The position numbers and the translations under genes are program-made. From NCBI RefSeq assembly GCF_021533195.1, contig NZ_JAJNKB010000005.1, positions 1-64,000 of the forward strand: 64,000 nt of DNA. The letters run 5' to 3'. Below, piece by piece: positions 35,156-45,099 of this stretch. The DNA is from Portibacter marinus. GTDB lineage: Bacteria; Bacteroidota; Bacteroidia; Chitinophagales; Saprospiraceae. The notes beneath the pieces are model-generated. The model had not been told where the DNA came from, searched no databases, and worked only from the letters and a program-made list of their open reading frames with translations. Position 1 is the first letter of the stretch; every line of letters begins with the position of its first letter.

Positions 35156-36055
35156 ATGAACATCTCTATTCAGAACCTTTCAAAAAGGTATCCGAATGGG
35201 AACCAGGCACTAAATAATGTCAATCTTGAAATCAAGGAAGGCATGTTTGGTCTATTGGGACCCAATGGCGCAGGGAAATCAAGCTTGATTCGAATCCTCG
35301 TTACTTTAATGAAACAAAGTAGTGGCCAGATCTACGTTAATGGAAAGGAGGCTTCCCAAAACAGAGCCTATGTTCGGAGTATGTTGGGATACCTTCCGCA
35401 GGATTTTAGTTTTTTTTCCAATTTGAAGACCTATGAATTTCTGGATTACGCTGCTCGGCTAGCAGGCATGACCAGCAGAAAGAAGAGAAAAGCAGCAGTA
35501 GATCAACTGCTAGAGGATGTCGGTCTTTTTGACGTCAGAAGTAGAAAAGCCAGCAAGCTTTCCGGTGGAATGAAACGCCGCTTGGGCATCGCCCAGGCCC
35601 TAATCAATGAGCCGCAGATCATTATCGTGGATGAACCCACTACAGGGTTGGATCCCGAAGAGCGTATCAGGTTCCGAAACCTCCTGGCCAGGCTTGGTAA
35701 TAAGGATGTCAGCATCATCTTATCCACTCATATAGTAGCGGATATCTCCAGCATATGCGAGCACATGGCCCTTCTTAATAAGGGAGAAATTGCTTTTTCA
35801 GGCCCACCAACTGAGTTGATCAGTCAAGCGGAGGGAAAAGTTTGGAACATCTATGCAACAGAACAGGAGTATCAAAAAGTGACCACTCAATTCGATGTTG
35901 TGGCCACAGTCATGATCAAAGAAGGGTGGAAAATTACAGTGGTTGCTGATGAAGTGGTGGGTTATGAAGCGGAGCGGGTCAAGCCTAATCTGGAACATGC
36001 CTATGTCTACTTTGTGGAACATACGCTAAAAAATAAAATATTATTTACATCATAA
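35156..36055 (+). CDS. ABC transporter ATP-binding protein
   Basis: The 299-residue protein has all ABC ATPase motifs: Walker A GPNGAGKSS (Gly35-Ser43), signature LSGGMKRR (Ser136), Walker B IIIVDEP (Asp159-Glu160), and the H-loop STHIV (about 187). The C-terminal 80 residues (KVWNIYATEQEYQKV...) form a small regulatory domain typical of ABC-2-type exporters. It begins a seven-gene locus, and the next gene, a permease, starts 25 bases after its stop. Its closest relative in the window is the ATPase domain fused to the RND protein at 45096-49805 (both share LDPxERIRFRNLL). It probably energises the permease at 36081-39356. Confidence 0.9.
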   Translation: MNISIQNLSKRYPNGNQALNNVNLEIKEGMFGLLGPNGAGKSSLIRILVTLMKQSSGQIYVNGKEASQNRAYVRSMLGYLPQDFSFFSNLKTYEFLDYAARLAGMTSRKKRKAAVDQLLEDVGLFDVRSRKASKLSGGMKRRLGIAQALINEPQIIIVDEPTTGLDPEERIRFRNLLARLGNKDVSIILSTHIVADISSICEHMALLNKGEIAFSGPPTELISQAEGKVWNIYATEQEYQKVTTQFDVVATVMIKEGWKITVVADEVVGYEAERVKPNLEHAYVYFVEHTLKNKILFTS

Positions 36056-36080
36056 AATCTGATACGCAACCAAAACAGAA

Positions 36081-39000
36081 ATGAACCTAACTTTTTTAAC
36101 CATAGCCAAATACGAACGTAAAGTACTGCTGCGAAGTTGGTTCTTTCGCATCTTTTCGTTCCTGACCTTATTCATGATCTTCATCTTTAATATGGCGGAA
36201 GTTTCATCGGTAGGTGATGGTACATGGTTTTATCGTGCAGTCCCTGCCAACATGCCTTTATTGGCGATTTACCTGCTGAACATCGGACAAGCCATCATCG
36301 CAGTATTTCTCTCCTCTGAATTCATCAAAAGAGATCGCAAACAGGACACTGCCGAGGTATTTTATGTGCGATCAATGAGCAATGCCAGCTATGTGCTGGG
36401 AAAAGCGTGGAGTATTCTCTCCTTATTTTTAATTGTCAATGTCATTGCGCTACTGTTGGCTCTGATTTTCAATGCATTGGCAGCTGATACTTCAATCGAT
36501 TGGAAAGCCTATATCTACTATCCGGTGTTGATCTCTATACCTACTTTGGTATTCATCATTGGGTTATCATCAATGATGATGAGCATTATCAGAAACCAGG
36601 CACTGGTTTTTGTTTTGCTATTGGGATACATACTTTCCAGCCTTATCTATCTGCAAACTTCCTTCAACTACCTTTTTGACTACATGGCTTTTCATTTGCC
36701 TATGTTTCACTCTTTAATCACCGGTTTTACGGATTGGGAGACCATCTGGACATTACGCCTGATGTACACCTGCTTTGGTTTGTCCTTCATTTTTATCTCC
36801 ATACTTTTACTGAAACGATTGCCTCAGTCCAGATTCCAAAATATATTATCACTGTTTCTGGCACTTGGATTCTTAGCGGCAGGCACCTTCTTAGGTTGGA
36901 AACACATCGAACGATACCAACGGAGTATCTCTCTGCCACAAGAAATGATTGCCTTGAACAATGCTCACCTTTTCACTTCCACCATTGACATAGATAAAAA
37001 TCACATCCAACTGACACAGCTTACAGAAGGTATATCCATAGAAGCTGAAATATCTGGATCTGGCGCAAAAACCAGTAAGGAATTCGTTTTTCGTCTAAAT
37101 CCGGGTCTGAAAATCGATAAAATCCTTGCCAATGGCGAACCTGTTCCATTCGAAAGGCAACTGCAATTGGTCTTCCTGAAGTTCAAAGATTCCATTCCGG
37201 CCGGAAGTTCCGTAGACTTCATGATCTCTTACCAAGGCAACATTGACAAGAATGCACTATACATAGATATTGATGAAGACCGGAAATATAAGCGTTCTGA
37301 TCGCTTTTTGTACGACATGGGAAAGGAGGTCGCGTTTCTTGATGAGCATTACCTGCTGCTGACACCAGAATCAGACTGGTATCTGCAAAGTGGGGTAGGA
37401 TATAGTTCGGAGAGTGCTTCCTGGTACCGCAAAGACTTGATAGACTACAAGATAGAGGTAACTACTTTACCAGATCTGACACCGGTATCAGTAGGTCAAG
37501 TGGACTTGATAGGAAAGGATCATTATGTGATACAGGCCGGCTTTGCACAGCCACATTTATCGTTGGCTATTGGTCGATATGAAAAGAAGAGCTGGCAGAC
37601 GGACAGTATTGAACTGGCGGTTTATCACATTCAGGGTCATGACTACTTTAAAGATGCTTTTCCAGACATCAGAGATACACTTCCTTCTATTATTGTAGAA
37701 CGCCTGAGGGATTATGAACGAAAAATTGGGCTGAAATATCCCTTCGAATCTTTCGCCATTGTAGAAGTCCCCGGACCTTTCACATCATATGATCGCACCT
37801 GGACTTCGATCCACCAGCACCATCAACCAGGCATGGTTTATTTTCCTGAAAAAGGATTGTTCAGCAGAAGAAATGACTTTAAAAGAGAGGTCAAGAGGCA
37901 ACGACGGTGGGGATCGAACCGCAATAAGACCAAAGAAGAATTACAGATCTCGGTGCTGAATCGTTTCCTTGAGCGCTTTTATGAATTTAAGGATGTAGAT
38001 ACAAAGAACAGTTCGCAGGGTACGGTGGTAGAGGAATCCATCAACCCGTACTACCAGTTTGTTCAGTTTTATGAGATGTGTAATAATCTGGATTCAGATC
38101 AATGGCCTATTCTCAATCGTATATTTGAATCATATCTGAGGGGTTCACAAAATGAGGGGCCGGATTGGGTGCGGAGAAATAGTGGAAGTACGCAGAATGA
38201 GTTAGCCAATATGATATTGCAGGAAAAGAGCTTTGCAGAAGTACTTAGGCTGAAAGAACATAAAGAACTGGTAGACAATGTCATCGAACTGAAAGGAGAG
38301 ACACTTTTTTCATTGATTGAAGCCAAGACTGATTCAGACCAATTCAGAGATTTTGTAACGGAGCTTTTGGAAATTCGAAGATTTGAAAATTTCCCATTTG
38401 AGGATTTTGTCCAAAAGGTTGACGAGCGATTTGGAATAGACATTACTGCGCAGATGGATCCCTGGTTTAATGAAATACAGCTCGCAAAATATGCCTTCTC
38501 AAACCCAATCGCTCAGAAAGTGTTTTCTGGTAACCGCGAAATGGTGCAGGTCAGTTTTAAAGTGTCCAATCACGGTGATGGCGAAGGAGTCATCAAGGCA
38601 AAATTGACTCCTGGTGAACAGGCAGAAGACCTCATCTATATGAAGCCGGATCAACGCAAGGAAATATATTACCTAACCAGCACTGACCCTACGAGTATTC
38701 AATTTAACACATTGATCTCTGGCAATCTGCCCAATCAGATCGAGTACAATTTTGAACAAATAGAAAAGACAACAAGGCAGGGCGCGGCAGAACGGGAGGT
38801 TATCCTGGAAGATGTAGTTGAGATCCTGGATGACCGTGAATTGGTTTTCGATAACGAAGATCCTGCCTTTGAATTCACCCGTTTTGAAGAGGTCAGCAGA
38901 TTGAGGAAGTGGCTGAAACCACAAGATGGAGAGCGATTTAAATACCAGGGGACCAAAGTTTGGAGGCCGCCTTTAAATTGGACAGCAACAACGAATGATG

Positions 39001-39356
39001 AATTCTACGGAGACTTTATTCGGTCTGCATTTTACATCAAGGCGGGAGAAGGTGATAAAGTGGCGACCTGGAACATACCTCTGGAAGAACCGGGTCGATA
39101 CAACTTATTTTACCATGTCTATAAAGACGAATCCTTTAATTGGGATAGCAATATTCGCGGCACTTATACATTCACAGTACCGCACCAGAACGGTGTGGAT
39201 CATCCCGTCATAGAATTAAAAAGGAATACACCAGGAGGTTGGATGGCACTGGGGGATTACACTTTCTCGAATGATACCATCAGTATCAGTTTGACCAATG
39301 AAAGTAAATTGAGAGCGATTTTCGCAGATGCCATCAAACTGGTTAAACTGGATTGA
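36081..39356 (+). CDS. ABC-2-type permease fused to a degenerate M1-peptidase-like region and a golvesin-like domain
   Basis: The 1091-residue protein has about seven membrane segments in its first 280 residues, of the kind seen in ABC-2 permeases (YERKVLLRSWFFRIF start). A long extracytoplasmic region follows. Residues about 310-560 have the beta-rich pattern of the N-terminal M1-aminopeptidase domain, and about 560-850 look like its helical part, but no HExxH zinc motif is present where it is expected (after GMVYFPEKG). The last 140 residues match golvesin/Xly-type domains (GGWMALGDYTFS, then IFADAIKLVKL). ABC permeases fused to active M1 domains are known; here the peptidase appears to be dead. 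It is paired with the ATPase directly upstream. Confidence 0.75.
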   Translation: MNLTFLTIAKYERKVLLRSWFFRIFSFLTLFMIFIFNMAEVSSVGDGTWFYRAVPANMPLLAIYLLNIGQAIIAVFLSSEFIKRDRKQDTAEVFYVRSMSNASYVLGKAWSILSLFLIVNVIALLLALIFNALAADTSIDWKAYIYYPVLISIPTLVFIIGLSSMMMSIIRNQALVFVLLLGYILSSLIYLQTSFNYLFDYMAFHLPMFHSLITGFTDWETIWTLRLMYTCFGLSFIFISILLLKRLPQSRFQNILSLFLALGFLAAGTFLGWKHIERYQRSISLPQEMIALNNAHLFTSTIDIDKNHIQLTQLTEGISIEAEISGSGAKTSKEFVFRLNPGLKIDKILANGEPVPFERQLQLVFLKFKDSIPAGSSVDFMISYQGNIDKNALYIDIDEDRKYKRSDRFLYDMGKEVAFLDEHYLLLTPESDWYLQSGVGYSSESASWYRKDLIDYKIEVTTLPDLTPVSVGQVDLIGKDHYVIQAGFAQPHLSLAIGRYEKKSWQTDSIELAVYHIQGHDYFKDAFPDIRDTLPSIIVERLRDYERKIGLKYPFESFAIVEVPGPFTSYDRTWTSIHQHHQPGMVYFPEKGLFSRRNDFKREVKRQRRWGSNRNKTKEELQISVLNRFLERFYEFKDVDTKNSSQGTVVEESINPYYQFVQFYEMCNNLDSDQWPILNRIFESYLRGSQNEGPDWVRRNSGSTQNELANMILQEKSFAEVLRLKEHKELVDNVIELKGETLFSLIEAKTDSDQFRDFVTELLEIRRFENFPFEDFVQKVDERFGIDITAQMDPWFNEIQLAKYAFSNPIAQKVFSGNREMVQVSFKVSNHGDGEGVIKAKLTPGEQAEDLIYMKPDQRKEIYYLTSTDPTSIQFNTLISGNLPNQIEYNFEQIEKTTRQGAAEREVILEDVVEILDDRELVFDNEDPAFEFTRFEEVSRLRKWLKPQDGERFKYQGTKVWRPPLNWTATTNDEFYGDFIRSAFYIKAGEGDKVATWNIPLEEPGRYNLFYHVYKDESFNWDSNIRGTYTFTVPHQNGVDHPVIELKRNTPGGWMALGDYTFSNDTISISLTNESKLRAIFADAIKLVKLD

Positions 39357-39358
39357 AC

Positions 39359-40879
39359 ATGAACTTAAAAATGAAAGAAATGAACAGATTCATGCAAAGA
39401 AATTTAATGGTAAAGCTTTCGCTCTATCTTACGTGCATCATGTTTTTCCTGACTCCTGCGCTTAGTGGTCAGTTGCCCATCACCTTGCAAAAGGCACTTG
39501 AAATCGCAGAAACGGGAAGTCCAAATGTTCAGAGATCATTGCTCACGGTGGAACAGTTTCAGCACAATCTCAATGCTGAAAGGGCTTCTCTGAAGTCGCG
39601 TTTTTCACTGACCCTGGAGCCATACAGCTTTAGCAACAACAGAATATTTGATAACCAGTTTTCGCAGTGGTTTACCAATACGGAAACCTTTTCTCGAGGT
39701 ACTTTTCAAGTGGAACAACCGATTTTGCAGACTGGTGGATCGGTGGGTCTGTTCAATACCTTCGGATGGCGAAACAACAGATCTGCAATCGCCAACTTCA
39801 GTGAAAATTCTAATAAGGCCTTTTTTAACAACCTTTATCTGGCGATCAATCAACCTCTGTTTACCTACAATAGGAGACAAATGGCGTTGGATGAACTAAG
39901 CCTAAGTTACGAAAATGCCAATTTGGAATATGCCATCCAGCGTCTCACTCTTGAAAAAACCATCACCAGTCAGTTTTTTGATGTCTATCTCGCCCAGCTT
40001 AACCTGGATATTTCCAGAGACGAGTTGGCCAATACCTCTCAAAACTATGAAATTGTGAAAATCAAAGTTGAGGCCAATCTACTGGCCAGAGAGGAGCTAT
40101 ATCAGGCAGAATTGAATTTTGCCAATGCTCAGCTATCGGTTCAGGACAGTGAGCTTTCACTGGCCAACACGAAAGAATTGTTCAAGCGTGAAATCGGGAT
40201 GAGCCTGGATGAAGATATTCGCTTAATCTCAGAACTGGATGTACAAGAAGTGATGGTAGACCTTGACCGAGCCATTGATCTGGCTTTGAATTCAAGGCTT
40301 GAATTAAGACAAAGAAGAATTGACATCGAAAAATCTTTTTTCGAGTTGACCAGAACAAAGGCGCTGAATGAATTTAGAGCTGATGTACAATTGACACTTG
40401 GTATCTTTGGAGACAATGAATCTTTTGGTGATGTCTACAGTTCGCCGACCAGTAATCCCAGTATCGGCATCTCCATGAACATTCCTATTTGGGACTGGGG
40501 AGAGCGTAACCAGCGGGTTCAGGCTGTGGAAGTATCGATGAAAAGTCAGCAACTGGACCTCAGAGAAGAAGAAAAACAAATTGCCCTGGACATCAGACGT
40601 GTGTATCGAAGCATACAAACCCAGATGCCTAGAATAGAAATTGCCCGTAAAAACGTCGAGAATGCGGAACGCACCTATGAAATCAATCTGGAGCGATACC
40701 GAAATGGAGACTTGTCCGGTATCGACCTGAATCAATTTCAAACTCAGCTGTCCAACAAAAAAATCGATCTGGCAAGGGCACTCATTAATTATAAAAACCA
40801 ACTCCTTGATCTGAAGATCTTAACCCTGTATGACTGGGAAAAGCAGGAGCCTGTTGCATTGGCACTATTGAAAAACTAA
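39359..40879 (+). CDS. TolC-family outer-membrane efflux protein
   Basis: The product is about 506 residues from the ATG at 39359, the first ATG after the upstream stop; several in-frame ATGs follow and the exact start is uncertain. A signal peptide (ending near TPALSG) leads into two internal repeats of long coiled-coil helices with short beta segments, the TolC plan: repeat 1 at about 45-270 (LQKALEIAETGSPNVQRS...), repeat 2 at about 280-490 (LDRAIDLALNSRLELRQR, then IGISMNIPIWDWGERNQRV). It should form the trimeric outer-membrane channel of the export machine and contact the adaptor encoded next. Confidence 0.88.
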   Translation: MNLKMKEMNRFMQRNLMVKLSLYLTCIMFFLTPALSGQLPITLQKALEIAETGSPNVQRSLLTVEQFQHNLNAERASLKSRFSLTLEPYSFSNNRIFDNQFSQWFTNTETFSRGTFQVEQPILQTGGSVGLFNTFGWRNNRSAIANFSENSNKAFFNNLYLAINQPLFTYNRRQMALDELSLSYENANLEYAIQRLTLEKTITSQFFDVYLAQLNLDISRDELANTSQNYEIVKIKVEANLLAREELYQAELNFANAQLSVQDSELSLANTKELFKREIGMSLDEDIRLISELDVQEVMVDLDRAIDLALNSRLELRQRRIDIEKSFFELTRTKALNEFRADVQLTLGIFGDNESFGDVYSSPTSNPSIGISMNIPIWDWGERNQRVQAVEVSMKSQQLDLREEEKQIALDIRRVYRSIQTQMPRIEIARKNVENAERTYEINLERYRNGDLSGIDLNQFQTQLSNKKIDLARALINYKNQLLDLKILTLYDWEKQEPVALALLKN

Positions 40880-40882
40880 AGA

Positions 40883-41989
40883 ATGAGCTTAAAAATATTT
40901 CTGAAAATGACCATCGAAACAAACGCTATGTTAGTAAAGTCCTATCTGCTGCTTTTATTTTTGATCGCAGCTTTGTTAACCAGTTGTGACCAGTCGGAAG
41001 ATGAAAGCCCAAGTATTGAAATCGCTGCTCCGGTTTCTGTCATTCAGGTGGAGACGGACCAACTTTCCCGCCATACCATTGCCACAGGTAATGCCATGGC
41101 TGATAAAGAAATGGAGATGAAGGCCCCTTTAAGTGGTGAATTCCATTTGCTCAATCATCCGTCCTACAACAGACCTTATAAATTAGGAGACTATGTTAAA
41201 GAGGGTCAGCCTTTTATGGAAATAATCGATGAGGAGTATGTCAATGGCATCGCTTTGGAAACCAAGAGAATGAACTTGCAATTGGCTGAAAAAACATATG
41301 ACCGTCAAAAGTCAGTCTACGAAAAAGGTGGAGTTACAGAGCGAGAACTTCAGGATGCTGAGCTACAGGTGACCACTGCCAAAAATGATCTTGAAAATGC
41401 ACAGTTGAGACTGAAAAAAATGAAGATGAGCATTCCCATTTCAGGGGTCATCGTAGAATTTCCCAATTATACACCCAATAGCATCATTGAACAAGGGGCA
41501 CCTCTAGGGAAAATCATGAATTATTATCAAATGTACATTGACGTCAACCTCCCTGAAAGCACCATCAACGAAATCAAAATCGGGCAGCCGGTACAACTCA
41601 CGAATTACAGTATTCCGGACGATACCCTCACAGGAAGGATCACTGAAATCTCACCAGCCATTGACGTAGAAACCAGAACTTACCTGGCAAAAGTGAGATT
41701 TAGTAATCCTAAATTATTGATCCGCCCTGGAATGTTCGTCAAAACTTTAATTAAGGTCAATGAAAAGAGAGACATCATCACCATACCTAAAGAAATAATT
41801 ATATCTGATCAGAAAGGGAAGAGGGTCTTTGTTGTGGAAGACAATACTGCCTTTGAGCGATTGATAGAAACCGGAATGGAGAATGAAGATCAGATAGAAG
41901 TGGTCAGCGGGTTAGAAGTAAATGATAGACTGGTGGTCAAGGGTTTTGAAACACTAAGAGACAAGTCTAAAGTGAAAATCCTGCAATGA
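40883..41989 (+). CDS. periplasmic adaptor (HlyD/RND membrane-fusion protein), lipoprotein
   Basis: The product is 368 residues from 40883, or 353 from the in-frame ATG at 40928, which gives a more ordinary lipoprotein signal (LLTSCDQ). The order of domains is typical: a lipoyl/barrel-sandwich half (about 60-110), a coiled-coil hairpin (about 115-185, NLQLAEKTYDRQKS...), the second lipoyl half (about 185-215), a beta-barrel (LPESTINEIKIGQPVQL) and a C-terminal membrane-proximal domain. It should bridge the RND subunits and the TolC-like channel. Its stop overlaps the start of the first RND gene (ATGA). Confidence 0.88.
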   Translation: MSLKIFLKMTIETNAMLVKSYLLLLFLIAALLTSCDQSEDESPSIEIAAPVSVIQVETDQLSRHTIATGNAMADKEMEMKAPLSGEFHLLNHPSYNRPYKLGDYVKEGQPFMEIIDEEYVNGIALETKRMNLQLAEKTYDRQKSVYEKGGVTERELQDAELQVTTAKNDLENAQLRLKKMKMSIPISGVIVEFPNYTPNSIIEQGAPLGKIMNYYQMYIDVNLPESTINEIKIGQPVQLTNYSIPDDTLTGRITEISPAIDVETRTYLAKVRFSNPKLLIRPGMFVKTLIKVNEKRDIITIPKEIIISDQKGKRVFVVEDNTAFERLIETGMENEDQIEVVSGLEVNDRLVVKGFETLRDKSKVKILQ

Positions 41990-44900
41990 AAAGACTGATT
42001 ACGTTTTCGGTAAACTACCCAGTGACCATTCTGATGGCCATTTTGGGAATTTGTATTCTCGGCTACATTTCATATTCGAGACTGGGCGTGGACTTATTTC
42101 CAGATCTCAATTCTCCACGTTTGTTTGTGGAAATTACAGCTGGTGAGAAAGCACCGGAAGAAATTGAGAAGCAATACATTGAGCAGATCGAATCCCTGAC
42201 CATGAGGCAACAGGGGGTGTCACAGGTTTCCTCTGTTGTGCAAATTGGCTCTGCGCAATTGACCGTAGAGTACATATGGGGAAAAGATATGGATGAAGCC
42301 TTCCTCGATCTGCAGAAGTCACTGAATGATTTTAATCAGGGGGGACAATTAGACAGAATAACAGTGACGCAGTACGATCCGAACAGTGCTCCTATTATGT
42401 TGATCGGTATTAGCCATCCTGAGATTACGGACTTGAATGAATTGAGAAAAATCGGAGATAATTATCTGACCAATAAGTTGATCAGATTAGAAGGGGTAGC
42501 ACAAGTGGCTCTTTCCGGTGAATTGGAGCAAGAAGTCCTCATTCAACCAGTGCCCTATAAAATGGAGGCCTTTCAGGTGACCATCAACGACATTGCTCAA
42601 AAAATTCAAAGCTACAATCAAAATATTTCAGGAGGAAACGTTGAAGATCTGGGCTTAAACTATACCATCAAAGGTGCGGGAATGCTCAAAACTGAAGATG
42701 ATTTTAACCGCCTGATCATCGGATATCAGCAAGGCAACACCTCCGGAAGAAATGGTGAAGCAACCAATCCTCAAGATGTTTCCAATCAGGGAGGAAGTAA
42801 TGCACCTGTTTACCTGCAAGATGTTGCTGTGACTCAATTTACAAATAAGGAGCCTCAAAATATGGTGCGGATCAATGGTCAGCGCTCACTGGGACTATCC
42901 ATCTACAAGGAAAACAGCTACAACACGGTAAAAGCAGTAGAAGAAATACTGGTCGAATTAGATGAGATCAAAGCCGCTTTGCCGGGATATCAATTTGATG
43001 TCATCTCTAATCAGGGAACATTTATTAAGAATGCAGTAGACGAAGTAAAGGAAACGGCGTTGATTGGGATAGGTCTGGCCATAGTGGTACTTTTCTTTTT
43101 TCTTCATCGCCTGGGCACCACCTTAATTATCAGTATTGCCATTCCCATTTCAATCATAGCCACTTTTACCTTGATGTATTTCAATGGATTGACCGTGAAC
43201 ATCATGACCCTGGGCGGCTTGGCATTAGGAGCGGGTATGTTGGTCGACAATGCCATTGTGGTGCTTGAAAGTATATTTCGGAACCATGAGACGGGAATGG
43301 ATGCCAAGAGCGCAGCCATCACGGGGACATCTGAAGTGGGTGGCGCCATCACTGCTTCAACGCTGACCACCATCATCGTCTTTCTGCCCCTCATTTACAT
43401 GCAGGATGCCGCTGGCGAACTGTTCAAGGATCAGGCATGGACCGTTGCTTTCTCACTATTGTCCTCGTTGTTTGTCGCGATTTTTGTTATTCCGATGTTG
43501 TATCACCAATTTTATCGGAACAGAAGCCTTCCTGCCAAGGCCAGATCATTCCAGCTTACTGGGTATAGCAGATTTTTGAGACAAATTTTGAAGTGGAGAT
43601 GGATAGTCATTTTACTGGCAGCAGGCTTAATTGCAATGGCCGCTTATATTTATCCTCAGGTAGGCACTGAATTCATGCCAAGTGCCAGCACGCACAAGTT
43701 TACCATGGACATTCAGATGCCTGAAGGCACTATATTGGAAAGGACCGCAGCAACCGTTGCCAATATAGAAGAGATCATTCAAGATGGCTTAGGCGAGGAC
43801 ATCGATTTCATTTACAGTCATATTGGCGCCAAAACCAATCCAGGTGAATTAAAGAATAATGTCTTCAGGGGTGAGCATAGGGCCACACTGGAAGTCGGAC
43901 TGGTAGACAGCACTGCACTTGGCACCAGTAAAGTCATTGCTGCGCTTGACCAGGCTATCAGTGGTATTCCTGGTATTCAAATTTCATTTGCCCCTGAAGC
44001 ATCTTCTTTAGATGAAATATTGAGGACGGAAGAAGCACCCCTGGTTGTGGAGATCAAAGGAGAAAATTTAGAGGTGATCCGTGAAATGACCATGCTGGTA
44101 AAGGCTGAGATGGAAACCATAACTTCTTTACTGAATGTCAGAACATCCATAGAGGAAGGGGCACCTGAAGTGGAAGTCCTTTTTGATCGTTTTAAGTTGG
44201 GCTTGTATGAATTAGACATGAATTCGGTTGTTACTCAGATTCAGGACCATTTGCAGGGCAAGGAGGTCGGAAGATTGGAGCGAGCTGGGGAGATGCTGGA
44301 TATCAGGCTCGTTCTTCCGGAGCAAGGAATTCAGGATTTTAAAGAAATGGTCATCAAAGGTGGACAAAGGGAATTTCGGTTGGCAGAAATTGCCCGTTTG
44401 AACACGACCACAGCTGCCCGTGAAATCCATCGAAGGAATCAAAATAGAATAGGAAAAGTTTATGCTCAATCCGTTGAAGACCAACCTTTGGAGTTCGTTG
44501 CTCAACAAATTAGGAAGCAATTAGCAACATTGGAAATACCACCTGGTTACAGCATCAGTGTTGAAGGTGATGAAATGCGCAGACAGGAATCTTTAAAAAG
44601 CCTGGGATTCTCACTGCTGCTTTCGATCATTTTGGTATATATGGTGATGGCTTCTCAATTTGAGTCGTTGCTTCATCCTTTTACCATTCTATTGACCATT
44701 CCTCTGGCAGTGGTAGGGACCATCGGCACTTTCTATGCCTTAGATATGCCTCTAAATATTATGGCAGTGATTGGAGTCATTATGCTGGTGGGCATAGCGG
44801 TAAACGACGCGATCATATTTGTCGATAGGATTAATCAGTTGAGAAGAAGTGGTGCTGAAAAGTGGGATGCAATTGTAGAGGCAGGTCAACAGAGAATTCG

Positions 44901-45099
44901 ACCTATCTTGATGACCAGCATGACTACAGTTCTGGCTTTGCTACCACTGACTTTCGGATTTGGTGAAAGTGCATCTCTCAGGGCACCCATGGCATGGGCA
45001 GTTGTAGGTGGACTGATTACTTCTACATTCCTAACCCTCATTGTCATTCCTTGCGTTTATGCGATTATTGATAGGGGCGAAAAGAAAACTGCAAGATGA
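41986..45099 (+). CDS. RND-family efflux pump subunit
   Basis: The 1037-residue protein has the standard RND plan: membrane helix 1 (about 13-32), a first porter/docking region (about 35-335), helices 2-6 (about 336-560), a second porter region (about 565-865), and helices 8-12. The proton-relay aspartate of helix 4 is present as Asp421 in GMLVDNAIVV. The helix 10 region reads VGIAVNDAIIFVDR. It is of the multidrug/metal type (HAE-1-like). The gene overlaps both neighbours by 4 bases and is followed by a second RND gene, so a mixed trimer like that of MdtB/MdtC is possible. Confidence 0.92.
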   Translation: MKRLITFSVNYPVTILMAILGICILGYISYSRLGVDLFPDLNSPRLFVEITAGEKAPEEIEKQYIEQIESLTMRQQGVSQVSSVVQIGSAQLTVEYIWGKDMDEAFLDLQKSLNDFNQGGQLDRITVTQYDPNSAPIMLIGISHPEITDLNELRKIGDNYLTNKLIRLEGVAQVALSGELEQEVLIQPVPYKMEAFQVTINDIAQKIQSYNQNISGGNVEDLGLNYTIKGAGMLKTEDDFNRLIIGYQQGNTSGRNGEATNPQDVSNQGGSNAPVYLQDVAVTQFTNKEPQNMVRINGQRSLGLSIYKENSYNTVKAVEEILVELDEIKAALPGYQFDVISNQGTFIKNAVDEVKETALIGIGLAIVVLFFFLHRLGTTLIISIAIPISIIATFTLMYFNGLTVNIMTLGGLALGAGMLVDNAIVVLESIFRNHETGMDAKSAAITGTSEVGGAITASTLTTIIVFLPLIYMQDAAGELFKDQAWTVAFSLLSSLFVAIFVIPMLYHQFYRNRSLPAKARSFQLTGYSRFLRQILKWRWIVILLAAGLIAMAAYIYPQVGTEFMPSASTHKFTMDIQMPEGTILERTAATVANIEEIIQDGLGEDIDFIYSHIGAKTNPGELKNNVFRGEHRATLEVGLVDSTALGTSKVIAALDQAISGIPGIQISFAPEASSLDEILRTEEAPLVVEIKGENLEVIREMTMLVKAEMETITSLLNVRTSIEEGAPEVEVLFDRFKLGLYELDMNSVVTQIQDHLQGKEVGRLERAGEMLDIRLVLPEQGIQDFKEMVIKGGQREFRLAEIARLNTTTAAREIHRRNQNRIGKVYAQSVEDQPLEFVAQQIRKQLATLEIPPGYSISVEGDEMRRQESLKSLGFSLLLSIILVYMVMASQFESLLHPFTILLTIPLAVVGTIGTFYALDMPLNIMAVIGVIMLVGIAVNDAIIFVDRINQLRRSGAEKWDAIVEAGQQRIRPILMTSMTTVLALLPLTFGFGESASLRAPMAWAVVGGLITSTFLTLIVIPCVYAIIDRGEKKTAR

